Below are positions 53,111-60,446 of a DNA stretch of 64,000 nucleotides, one piece after another (the stretch's first letter is position 1; each line of letters begins with the position of its first letter). The position numbers were made by a program, and so were the translations under genes. Source of the stretch: Sphingobacteriaceae bacterium (GTDB lineage Bacteria > Bacteroidota > Bacteroidia > Sphingobacteriales > Sphingobacteriaceae); assembly GCA_014380615.1 (NCBI GenBank), contig JACMJM010000011.1, positions 1-64,000 of the forward strand, read 5' to 3'. The notes beneath the pieces are model-generated. The model had not been told where the DNA came from. It saw nothing but the letters and a program-made list of their open reading frames with translations, and ran no database searches.

Positions 53111-53555
53111 CGGTAAGGCTAGTTATTTTTAACTGTGTTGGATCCAATCGTCGGTAATATCTATGCGGTACCGTTTTGCGCTGCAAAAAGTACCCCCCAC
53201 TATTAGAACGTGTTTTTTTGTTCCGTTGATACCGTTGCCTCATTATCAGGTAGTTAGATAAATTTAGGTATTCCGTAGCTCTTCCGTTAAGGGGTGAGGT
53301 CGGGAATTTGGGTATTCCGTAACGGAAGACAACGGTAAGGCTAGTTGTTTTTAACTGTGTTGGATGCCATTATAACAAATACCTGCGTATGATATTCCGT
53401 GAGCTAAAAGTACCCCCCACTATTAGAACGTGTTTTTCTGTCCCGTTGATACCGTTGCCTCATTATCAGGTAGTTAAGTAAAAATGGGTGTTCCGTAGCT
53501 ATTCCGTTAACGGATGAGGTCGGGTATTTGGGTCTTCCGTAACGGAAGACAACGG
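53111..53555. repeat. Two tandem copies of a 220-bp repeat
   Basis: Copy 1 spans 53111-53332 and copy 2 spans 53333-53555. The best conserved core, about 70 bp, is at 53186-53256 and 53406-53476 and includes AGTACCCCCCACTATTAGAA and CCTCATTATCAGGTAGTTA. Each copy ends with the palindrome TTCCGTAACGGAA followed by GACAACGG. Confidence 0.85.
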
Positions 53556-53792
53556 AATTACTACGGAATAGGTAACGGAACAATAAAAAACAGCAAAAAC
53601 CCTCTTTATACTATCTATTTATTATTTTTTACGTTACGGAAGTAGTAAGTATATAAATAAAAGGGGTAGGCTCTTTTTTGTATTTGCTGTTGTATACAGG
53701 GTATGTACTTTTTGAATTTTTCGCGGCATCCCCCGGAAGGGAAAAGAAAAGAGAAAAAAAGATCGCGAACATCTGGGATAGTCAGTTCCGTA

Positions 53793-53832
53793 TATGCTCG
53801 AGCATAGTTAAAAGCGGCGGTATGGACCGGTA
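53793..53832. repeat. Right-end copy of palindrome and inverted end motif
   Basis: TATGCTCGAGCATA (53793-53806) matches the core of the palindrome at 38753-38768. GTATGGACCGGTA (53820-53832) is the exact reverse complement of 38625-38637, and both copies have an AACTATG or CATAGTT motif about 10-15 bp away. Confidence 0.65.
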
Positions 53833-53880
53833 GAAAGTAACGATTGATTAACGCCGGGTTTGTCTATGGATGATCAAATA

Positions 53881-53909
53881 AAAAAGCCCGGGCGGTTTGC
53901 CTGGGCTTT
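53881..53909. terminator. GC-rich hairpin in the control region
   Basis: AGCCCGGGC / GCCTGGGCT arms with A-run before and T-run after. It resembles the hairpin at 38792-38826, including the AAAAAGCCCGGG start. Confidence 0.65.
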
Positions 53910-53945
53910 AAGCTGCTGTTATGGTTGGCTAAGAGTTAATGATAG

Positions 53946-54050
53946 AAAGTACCTGGGTGTATTTCGAAGGTTTTTTGTATTCATATATACCGTTGGCTGA
54001 TAATCAGTTGATTACCAAAAAAATGATATTCCGTACCCCTTCCGTTCCCT
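53946..54050. repeat. Degenerate third copy of the 220-bp repeat core
   Basis: The order AAAGTACC, then AAGGTTTTTTGTA, ATACCGTTGGCTGATAATCA and ATTCCGTACCCCTTCCGTT follows that of the tandem copies. The 28-bp stretch at 53987-54014 matches 22 of 28 positions. Confidence 0.6.
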
Positions 54051-54229
54051 TTTTATTGTTGTTTTCTAGGATTGGAATGGCACGTATATAAAATTTTAGC
54101 GATGTTTGTTAATATTTTATATATGTTTAATAAAATATTAATCATGAATATTAAAATATTATTTACTATGTTAACAATAATAATATAACCACAAAATATA
54201 TTATTAAAATATTTTCAATATATCAGCTT

Positions 54230-54640
54230 ATGAGAAAAAGGACTCTTAAAAATGCGGTGAATAATACCAATGAAGTGATTTTTGATATGATTATGTCACA
54301 ACCAATAATTAATTTCAATTATTATACCATCGATCAAACTGTTAGTGGAAATAATAATAACACCTTGATCAGCTCTTGTTTATCGGAGGGGGAAGGAACT
54401 TCTAAATTAGAAATTATTGATATGACTGCGCCACAGCAAATAGTTAATTTCAATTACTATACAATCAACCAAACAGTTATTGGAAATTATAATAACACAT
54501 TAATTGACTCTGGCTTGTCTCAGGAGGGGATTCATAAATTAGAAATTGAGCATAAGGATAACATAATTAAAGCACTCGAAAAGCGATTAAACGATAAGGA
54601 CGAAATAATTAATCTCTTCAAGCAAAAATTAGTTCCTTAA
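54230..54640 (+). CDS. Unknown protein with duplicated NFNYYTI motif
   Basis: A 136-residue protein, the only element gene besides int on the + strand. Two internal repeats, INFNYYTIDQTVSGNNNNTL (about 26-45) and VNFNYYTINQTVIGNYNNTL (about 69-88), are followed by a charged coiled-coil helix (KDNIIKALEKRLNDKDEII). The base composition is much more AT-rich than the rest of the element, suggesting a separate origin. Position between control region and attR is typical of lysogenically expressed cargo. The coiled-coil tail resembles the C-terminus of some Bacteroidota XRE regulators, but no helix-turn-helix is present. Confidence 0.7.
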   Translation: MRKRTLKNAVNNTNEVIFDMIMSQPIINFNYYTIDQTVSGNNNNTLISSCLSEGEGTSKLEIIDMTAPQQIVNFNYYTINQTVIGNYNNTLIDSGLSQEGIHKLEIEHKDNIIKALEKRLNDKDEIINLFKQKLVP

Positions 54641-54758
54641 TTATCATCCTTTAATTTGCGTCAATAATGCTTGCGTCAGTAGATTTTCATTGCGTCAGTA
54701 CCCTATTTGTGGGTTTAATAGATAGCTATTGCGGTTTTTGGGGTTGGGCTTTGTCTAA

Positions 54759-54774
54759 CCCCATCATCCACCCG
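54759..54774. repeat. attR core of the integrated element
   Basis: CCCCATCATCCACCCG, exact direct copy of the tRNA-His 3' end at 37304-37319. Flanking bases differ on both sides. Confidence 0.85.
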
Positions 54775-54780
54775 TTTTAA

Positions 54781-54813
54781 AAAGCAGTTTCTGTAAAAGG
54801 AGCTGCTTTTTTT
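54781..54813 (+). terminator. Displaced original tRNA-His terminator
   Basis: AAAGCAG / CTGCTTT arms and a T-run immediately after attR, at the distance expected for the terminator of tRNA-His before integration. Confidence 0.6.
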
Positions 54814-54894
54814 GTTGTGCGTCAGAGGATCTTCAGCATACTCTTATATAAACCGGATCAGTTTCAAAGGTTTTGAGAAAAGCGGCTTTAAACG

Positions 54895-54925
54895 AAAAAA
54901 GCCTCTTTTTTCAAAGAGGCTTTTA
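54895..54925 (-). terminator. Terminator of the fic gene
   Basis: AAAGCCTCTT / AAGAGGCTTT arms, 6-nt loop, A-run giving a T-tract on the minus strand. About 85 bp past the fic stop. Confidence 0.75.
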
Positions 54926-55008
54926 CCAAAAACAATACGAATGAAGGTTCTTTTTCCTTCTTTTGTGATCCCAACACTTTTAAGCTTTTTTCTCCTTTTA
55001 GATTGAAA

Positions 55009-56112
55009 TTAACGCTCTAAGTTCAACTTGTAACTGGTACTTCGGCCACCACCTTCATCTTTAGTGAGTATATCTTTCGCAATTAAATCCTGAATGTCGC
55101 GAAGAGCCGTATCTGTAGAACAGCTACACATTTTGGCCCATTTCGAAACATTCAACTTTCCGTAAAAATTATCAAGCATAGTATTTACCATTTTTTGTTG
55201 TCTACTGTTCAATGGTTCGTTTCTGTTAGCTTGCCAGAAGCTGGCTTTTATATTTATCTTCTCCAATACCTGATCGGTCGTATCCATGGATCTGTCAAGA
55301 CATTCCAGAAACCAAACAATCCACTCTGTGATATTCAGCTTTCCTTTCTGCGTACTTTCTAAGATGTTATAATATGCGCTTCTTTCCTTTTGAATCTGCG
55401 CCGACATACTGTAGAAGCGTTGCCCGGTTTGATCAGCACGTGCCAGCTGCATATCAGTTATCGCCCTGGTAATCCGCCCGTTTCCATCATCCAAAGGGTG
55501 AATGGTTACAAACCATAAATGGGCGACGGCCGCTTTTAATACCATATCGATATCCTGCCGCTCTTCGAACCAAGTTAAAAACTCCGACATGTGTTTTTGA
55601 ACAAACTTAGCAGTCGGAGCTTCGAAGTGTACCTTCTCTCTGCCATAAGCACCAGATACTACTTGCATCGGACCTTTTTCATCTTTCCTCCACTCAGCCA
55701 CCGTGATTTTAGAAAGGCCGCTTCGCCCGGTTGGGAATAATGAGCCATGCCAATTGAATAGGCGCTCTTCTGTTAGCGGGGTATTATATTTCTGAGTAGC
55801 ATCCAGCATCATATCAACCACACCTTCAATGTGTCGGTCTGTTGGGGTAACACCTGCCACTTCAATTCCAAGGCGTTTAGCAATAGACGATCTAACTTGA
55901 TCAGAGTTGAGTATCTCACCCTCAATTTCGCTCGATTTAACGACATCTAAGGTCAAAGTCTGAAGGATAGCTTCTTCTTTAAGTTTGAAGCCCATCGAAT
56001 TCATTTGGCCAAGTATCTTCCCTTGCCGGTACCTGACTTCCCCAAGTTTTGCACCAAATTCTTGATAGTCCCAGGTGAATGATGGCCAGTTATTCAGTTC
56101 ATGGATATACAT
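55009..56112 (-). CDS. Fic family protein with DUF4172 and C-terminal winged helix
   Basis: A 367-residue class II Fic protein. The N-terminal DUF4172 region holds the inhibitory helix motif SSEIEG (60-65, S/TxxxE(G/N)). The Fic core has HPLDDGNGRITR at 205-216, the HPFxxGNGR box with Leu for Phe. The C-terminus (about 310-360) is a winged helix with WAKMCSCSTDTALRDIQDLI. Fic enzymes usually AMPylate hydroxyl groups of target proteins. Palindrome-containing 50-bp tandem repeats begin right at its start codon, so autoregulation by the winged helix is plausible. No antitoxin gene is adjacent. Confidence 0.92.
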   Translation of the reverse strand: MYIHELNNWPSFTWDYQEFGAKLGEVRYRQGKILGQMNSMGFKLKEEAILQTLTLDVVKSSEIEGEILNSDQVRSSIAKRLGIEVAGVTPTDRHIEGVVDMMLDATQKYNTPLTEERLFNWHGSLFPTGRSGLSKITVAEWRKDEKGPMQVVSGAYGREKVHFEAPTAKFVQKHMSEFLTWFEERQDIDMVLKAAVAHLWFVTIHPLDDGNGRITRAITDMQLARADQTGQRFYSMSAQIQKERSAYYNILESTQKGKLNITEWIVWFLECLDRSMDTTDQVLEKINIKASFWQANRNEPLNSRQQKMVNTMLDNFYGKLNVSKWAKMCSCSTDTALRDIQDLIAKDILTKDEGGGRSTSYKLNLER

Positions 56113-56210
56113 AATTGCCGCATTTATGCGGTGAATGTAAGAATTATTTGCCGCATTTCAATTATTGCCGCAAATATGCGGTGATTAAATGTAATATTTA
56201 CCGCATAACC
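56111..56210. repeat. Two tandem 50-bp repeats with CCGCAT palindromes upstream of fic
   Basis: Units 56111-56160 and 56161-56210 align along their length. Each has a palindrome (CCGCATTTATGCGG at 56118-56131; CCGCAAATATGCGG at 56168-56181) and a half site 33 bp further (CCGCAT at 56151 and 56201). The first unit abuts the fic ATG. Confidence 0.8.
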
Positions 56211-56798
56211 ATTAAAATGAGCCGAATAGCGTACTTAATCGGCTCATCGCAAATCGCAGGGAAGCATGAGACGAACATTGCGTAACTCCTGTATATTCAA
56301 AGAAAACTTGCGTACTTTGATCCTATTATTCGACACTACTAGTCTGTCATAATAGAAAATTATCCTTAAATAATAGTTTATAATAGAAAATATTCCACAC
56401 CAGGATTAAGTTATACGCTTTTCTAGAAAAAATTCATCTCTCTATTCTTTAAACTTCACACCTCAGGCACAAGTTGTGAAGTTTTTTAAATACTGGATTA
56501 AACGCATCTTCCTTCATCAGCAAAGAACATTCGCACCTTGCGAACTTAAAACTTTGTCTATACAGAACTTTGAGCATCAATTCGATGCACATGAAATCTA
56601 TACACTCTAATTACTCGCTCTATTCAGATAAATTCCTGTCCCAATCAGTCCCAAAGTTTCCTAAACGGTCAAATTTCCATGGTACATTTTTAAAAATATA
56701 CCATAGGTTTTCCTCCCTCTACTTTCCTTTACAAAAAAAGCATAGGTAGTACCCAAAAGTACCCAAGTTTTAGTTTTCGGAATCCGAAAATTTGATAT
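56211..56798. other. Intergenic region without a recognisable gene
   Basis: About 590 bp, AT-rich, no ORF that looks coding. It contains a short near-repeat (CATAATAGAAAAT and TATAATAGAAAAT at about 56348-56390). Probably degraded DNA of the accessory stretch. Confidence 0.5.
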
Positions 56799-57401
56799 GT
56801 GGAAGGTACATGGATAGAGAAATATTTGTTTCTTACTACTTCGCATGATGGTTCAGGAAGCATTATTACAGCCTTTATACCTGTTAGAATAGTTTGTAAC
56901 AATACCCTTAATTGTGCATTGAATAATATGAGTAATTGTGTGAAAATCAGGCACACAGAAAGTGCTCAAGACAAATTGAAACAGGCACACCAACTTATGG
57001 GGATAACCAATAAACTTGCTATTGAGTTAAGTGAGACTTTTAACCAGGGTCCCGAATCCGTATAACGGATAATCAGGTATTTAGGTTGGTACAACAGGCA
57101 ATGGCACCATCAAAAGAGGTGTTGGAAAATGTTTTAAATTTAAAGGAGGATGAATATTCAACTTACTTTAAAAACGTGTGTAACAGCGTTTGCGATTATG
57201 CTTTTTCAAATGAAACCCAACAAACTCTGACAACAAAAGGCACACTATTTGGGGCCTTACAATGCTATTACAGGTTATTTTCAAAATGTGAAAACCTACA
57301 AGGATGAGGAAAGCAAATTGAAATCTATTCAGTTTGGTACTGGACTAACAAAAAGTCAAACCGCTTTTAAGTTATGTAACCAGTTTCAAAGAAATAGATA
57401 A
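56799..57401 (+). pseudogene. DUF932 (phage/plasmid-like) gene remnant
   Basis: Three reading frames in succession carry pieces of one DUF932 protein. Frame 1 (to about 57065) has GSIITAFIPVRIVCNNTLNC and KIRHTESAQDKLKQA; frame 2 (57070-57258) has DNQVFRLVQQAMAPSKEVL and TTKGTLFGAL; frame 3 (to 57401) has NAITGYFQNVKTYKDEESK and FGTGLTKSQTAFKL. Two frameshifts are needed, near 57060 and 57258, and the N-terminal half is missing behind a stop at 56793. DUF932 genes are carried by plasmids, phages and conjugative elements, so this is debris of a mobile element. Confidence 0.75.
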
Positions 57402-57456
57402 CCGTATAAATCAAATTAGGGGAGTAATCCCCCTTAATTTAAAAAAGTCGCCGGTA

Positions 57457-57518
57457 GTCCCGCATTTTTTCATTATTGATTTTTATAGATTAGGTGAAAA
57501 AATGCGGGGCTGTTTTTT
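57457..57518 (+). terminator. Long hairpin ahead of the DUF4386 gene end
   Basis: GTCCCGCATTTTTTCA and TGAAAAAATGCGGGG arms around a loop of about 20 nt, then a T-run. It may end rightward transcripts and protect the end of the leftward mRNA. Confidence 0.6.
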
Positions 57519-58243
57519 TATCGATAAACTCGATTAAGGGATACTGGCTCTTTTCTTGACCGTTTGAGAAATGTAACCCCAACTAATATTAACCACACCA
57601 ACCATAAAGTACTCCCAACAAATCCTGCAATCTCAATCATCGGAAATCCAGGAACTACCGTAGCGAATAGCTCTGCCTGTGCAAGAATGTAAATGAATGA
57701 CGCGGTATATCCAAAAAACGCGAGCCATTTCGGAAGGAGTTTTAGCTTTAAAAGAGCTATACTTATAAATACGGTCCAAATCACGGTAAAGAGCTGGCCA
57801 AGGTGTTCGCCAAGCAACACCCCTCCAAACTGGTGGACTGCCTGAAAGACGATTTTAATTGCCTCCTGACTTGAAGCATCCTTGGCGTTTACAAATGCAG
57901 TTGCCAGAACCGGAACCACAAACACCCATCTTAGAAGTCCCACAATCTGTACCACACCCGAGATAATGCCGATACTTGTCACCCAACTGATATTGTGGCC
58001 CCGTTGCTCTATCAATTGCCCTAGAAGCGAATAAGCAATAAGTAGTGGCAGACCTAACAAGGCAAAAGCCAGCCAGGTAAAGATTAAAGACGATCCACCC
58101 TGATGAAATTGTTTTAGAATTTCTCCGCTTTCTAGCCTGAGTATATCAGGATAGTTAAACGTCATAGTTAAAATGGTGTATGGAACAAATACGCCGACTG
58201 CACCCAGAATCAGCAAGGTTCCTATAAGTTTTTCAGTTTTCAT
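57518..58243 (-). CDS. DUF4386 family membrane protein (copy 1)
   Basis: A 241-residue integral membrane protein with six or seven helices (near 8-30, 50-75, 87-110, 137-160, 168-190, 200-222) and the family layout of DUF4386. Landmarks are the QFHQGGSSLIFTWLAF segment and VHQFGGVLLGEHLGQLFTVI. Function of DUF4386 is unknown; the genes often sit near regulators in Bacteroidota and Actinobacteria. A second, diverged copy is at 63278. The start is 10 bp after the stop of the small OMP gene, so they probably share a transcript. Confidence 0.8.
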   Translation of the reverse strand: MKTEKLIGTLLILGAVGVFVPYTILTMTFNYPDILRLESGEILKQFHQGGSSLIFTWLAFALLGLPLLIAYSLLGQLIEQRGHNISWVTSIGIISGVVQIVGLLRWVFVVPVLATAFVNAKDASSQEAIKIVFQAVHQFGGVLLGEHLGQLFTVIWTVFISIALLKLKLLPKWLAFFGYTASFIYILAQAELFATVVPGFPMIEIAGFVGSTLWLVWLILVGVTFLKRSRKEPVSLNRVYR

Positions 58244-58253
58244 GATGGGGTGA

Positions 58254-58709
58254 TTAAAAGAATAATGAATAGCTTAAACCGGGAGTGGGATTTATTTTCA
58301 GAGACTTACCTTCGGCCGCCAATGCTGCAATCCCGATTCTTAGGTTAACACCTTTATAGATCATCCATCTAAATCCTGCCTCGGCAATGCCGGCATTTTT
58401 ATCTTTGTATTCCCGGGAAGTGCCTCTGGCGTAGGAGAGCGACGTGTAAAAAGAAGAAGGGTTTTCTTTGCTGCCTACAGGAAGGAACCAATAAGTAAGT
58501 CCGCCTTTGATAAACTCAGTAGTAACACCCGACTCAAAATTAGTGGGGTAGTAACCCGCATGTATCGAGACATGATTCAAACGGTACTCGGCACCGATTG
58601 AGGGATTTCTAAATCCATTGAAGCTTAACTCATTTTTTGAGAATTTGCTTTGTGCATTGGCACCGGTTATTGAAATAAAGATCAGGGTAATTAAAGTTAC
58701 ATGTTTCAT
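58254..58709 (-). CDS. Small exported protein, possible outer membrane barrel
   Basis: A 151-residue protein with signal peptide (cleavage after GANAQ) and strand-rich sequence: GAEYRLNHVSIHAGYYPTNF, FIKGGLTYWFLPVG and AGFRWMIYKGVNLRIGIA, ending in aromatic YSLFF. This resembles a short beta barrel. No family name can be given. It lies between the Crp regulator and DUF4386 genes. Confidence 0.65.
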   Translation of the reverse strand: MKHVTLITLIFISITGANAQSKFSKNELSFNGFRNPSIGAEYRLNHVSIHAGYYPTNFESGVTTEFIKGGLTYWFLPVGSKENPSSFYTSLSYARGTSREYKDKNAGIAEAGFRWMIYKGVNLRIGIAALAAEGKSLKINPTPGLSYSLFF

Positions 58710-58788
58710 ATTGTCGTTGGGTTAAGTTTGACAATACAAAGGTGCCCAGCGCAAAAGCGATTACACCGGACAAATGTCCATTAATGAT

Positions 58789-59352
58789 TTAGCTGACTTT
58801 ATTCCGGATACGGCTGAGGTGCCGCGGTGTAACTCCCAGAATTGAGGCCAGATATTGAAGCGGGATTTGCTGGATAAGAGTTGGTTCTTTCTGTATCATT
58901 TTATTATATCGCTCTTGTGCCGAGAGCATAATGGCATCTAAGCGGCTCTCATCTATACAGCAGATCTGCCATTCGAGGATTCCTGTATAGTAAGCACTAA
59001 ATGAAGGAAGGCTGGAAAGCAGCTCATTTAGCGCATTTCTGTCTATCATCCAGATACTCGACTCTGCAATGGCCCGGATATTTTCTCTTGAAGGCACTTG
59101 TTTTAAAAAGCTCACGAGCGAAGCCACAAAGTTATTTGCACCAATGGAATAAGTAGTCTTCTCCTCGCCGTCGAGATAGATAAAATACTGGAGAAAGCCT
59201 TTTTCGATGTATCCAAGATGCTTGCTTGTCTTGCCTTCTTCAACAAAAAAATCACCTTTTCGGTAGTGTTTCAAAGTGAACTTTTCGGCGATAAGACCTG
59301 CATCAAGTTCAGAGAATCCCTGGGAAGAAAAGAAGATTTTAAGCGTATCCAC
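58789..59352 (-). CDS. Crp/Fnr family transcriptional regulator
   Basis: A 187-residue regulator. A cyclic-nucleotide-binding-like beta barrel (about 10-115) has KHYRKGDFFVEEGKTSKHLG and FLQYFIYLDGEEKTTY, with SFLKQVPSRENIRA near the phosphate-binding loop. A short C-terminal helix-turn-helix includes IPLQYLASILGVTPRHLSRI. The barrel lacks the canonical cAMP-contacting RxS motif in obvious form, as in most Bacteroidota Crp-like proteins, so the ligand is unknown. It starts 4 bp after the stop of the dehydrogenase gene, so it is likely co-transcribed and may control this cluster. Confidence 0.88.
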   Translation of the reverse strand: MDTLKIFFSSQGFSELDAGLIAEKFTLKHYRKGDFFVEEGKTSKHLGYIEKGFLQYFIYLDGEEKTTYSIGANNFVASLVSFLKQVPSRENIRAIAESSIWMIDRNALNELLSSLPSFSAYYTGILEWQICCIDESRLDAIMLSAQERYNKMIQKEPTLIQQIPLQYLASILGVTPRHLSRIRNKVS

Positions 59353-59356
59353 GGGT

Positions 59357-60319
59357 TTAGTTTAAGGTGATGATTACATTCCCGGTTTTCTGACCTGTCT
59401 CTACAAACCGGTAGGCGGATACGATATCTTCCAGGGGATATTTACGGTCAATCACTGGCTTGTATTTGCCCGTTTCCACCAGCTCTTTCAAAAATTCTAC
59501 ATCCTTTTTATTAATGGTAGGGATAGGGAAAAGTACTTTCTTGCCCCCCAATAGCGGAGTGCTAAGTGCCAGATAAATGTTTTCCCAGTTTTTGCCAAGC
59601 TCAGTGGAGATATAGATGCCTTGTTCCTTTAAGATTGGTTTACATTTTCCAAAGGAGCTTTTGCCCACCGCATCAAACACAAAGTCGAATTTCTTTTCAA
59701 GCTTAGTAAAGTCTTCGTTCTGATAGTCTATCACAAAGTCGGGCTGCAGCGAACGGATAAGGTCAACATTCTTTGTGTCGCAAATTGCGGTAACCGTTGC
59801 GCCAAAATGCTTCAGCAATTGTATGGCTGCCGAACCAATTGCGCCCGTTGCGCCATTAACCAGTACTTCCTGACCAGCTACAACCTTAGCCGCCCGGATA
59901 TCGCATAGCGCGTAATGTCCTCCTTCGCAAATTGCGGCCGCTTCATCAAAACTCACATTTCCAGGCATCGTTGCCATATTATCACTCTCGGCCATGGTCA
60001 TATATTCTGCATGAGCACCGAATTTCGTATCATTATAACCGAATACCCTGTCTCCAACTTTGAACAAACTTACTGCGGCACCTGTCTGCTCAATAACTCC
60101 AGAAAATTCGTTACCAAGGGTCTTGTTTTTTGGATTAATTATTCCGCTAAAGAGCCGGGAGATAACATATTCAGCGCTGCGAAATCCACAGTCGGTACGG
60201 TTTACTGTGGTTGCATGTACTTTGATCAGAACTTCGTTCTCTTTCGGGACAGGCTTTTCCACTTCCATCAAGTGAGCAACTTCAGGTGGTCCGTATACGG
60301 TGTTGATGATTACTCTCAT
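59357..60319 (-). CDS. NAD(P)-dependent medium-chain dehydrogenase, quinone-oxidoreductase-like
   Basis: A 320-residue medium-chain dehydrogenase/reductase of the zeta-crystallin/quinone oxidoreductase group. The N-terminal GroES-like domain has GNEFSGVIEQTGAAV and KVGDRVFGY. The Rossmann NADP site is VLVNGATGAIGSAAIQLLKH near 148-167. The Cys/His zinc ligands of alcohol dehydrogenases are not evident, which fits a zinc-free reductase acting on quinones or alpha,beta-unsaturated carbonyls. It is the first gene of a pair with the Crp regulator. Confidence 0.87.
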   Translation of the reverse strand: MRVIINTVYGPPEVAHLMEVEKPVPKENEVLIKVHATTVNRTDCGFRSAEYVISRLFSGIINPKNKTLGNEFSGVIEQTGAAVSLFKVGDRVFGYNDTKFGAHAEYMTMAESDNMATMPGNVSFDEAAAICEGGHYALCDIRAAKVVAGQEVLVNGATGAIGSAAIQLLKHFGATVTAICDTKNVDLIRSLQPDFVIDYQNEDFTKLEKKFDFVFDAVGKSSFGKCKPILKEQGIYISTELGKNWENIYLALSTPLLGGKKVLFPIPTINKKDVEFLKELVETGKYKPVIDRKYPLEDIVSAYRFVETGQKTGNVIITLN

Positions 60320-60446
60320 GTGCTGAACAGGGAGTTTAAGATTTAACCTGCAGTTAAAGATATGTATTTTCCGCAGTTTTAAATCTGCCGACTAAGGTTG
60401 ATCTGAGCAGTAGAGATAATCTACGAGAGAAAGGAGTAGAACCATT

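Larger units (their letters stand above)
53041..54229. other. 1.2-kb non-coding control region of the element
   Basis: No convincing ORF on either strand. It holds tandem 220-bp repeats, many TTCCGT/ACGGAA hexamers, a palindrome and an inverted motif shared with the left end, a hairpin terminator, a degenerate third repeat copy and an AT-rich tract. It separates the leftward early operon from the rightward gene at 54230. Confidence 0.75.
37304..54774. mobile_element. Integrated provirus, probably tailless and membrane-containing (about 17.5 kb)
   Basis: Bounded by exact 16-bp direct repeats at the tRNA-His 3' end, with an integrase at the tRNA-proximal end. It contains a packaging-type P-loop ATPase, a putative capsid gene, many short single-helix membrane proteins, two peptidoglycan hydrolases and receptor-binding spike genes. 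It lacks a terminase, portal, tail tube, tape measure or baseplate gene. That set is what known double-jelly-roll viruses with internal membranes (PM2, PRD1 types) carry. The virus assignment is inference from gene content; a defective tailed prophage is less likely because the lytic block is intact and translationally coupled. Confidence 0.75.

Noticed and set aside
53111-53555. CRISPR array
   Set aside because: Only two 220-bp units with imperfect identity and no 25-40 bp repeat/spacer alternation; no cas genes.
37304-54774. Phage-inducible satellite or conjugative transposon
   Set aside because: No relaxase, Tra genes, capsid-size-redirecting genes or terminase small subunit were seen, while a full lysis and spike block is present.
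54812-55006. 64-codon + strand ORF after attR
   Set aside because: It runs through the fic terminator hairpin and has no family features or ribosome-binding site.
55009-56112. Fic toxin of a toxin-antitoxin pair
   Set aside because: The inhibitory SSEIEG motif is within the same chain and no separate small antitoxin gene is adjacent.
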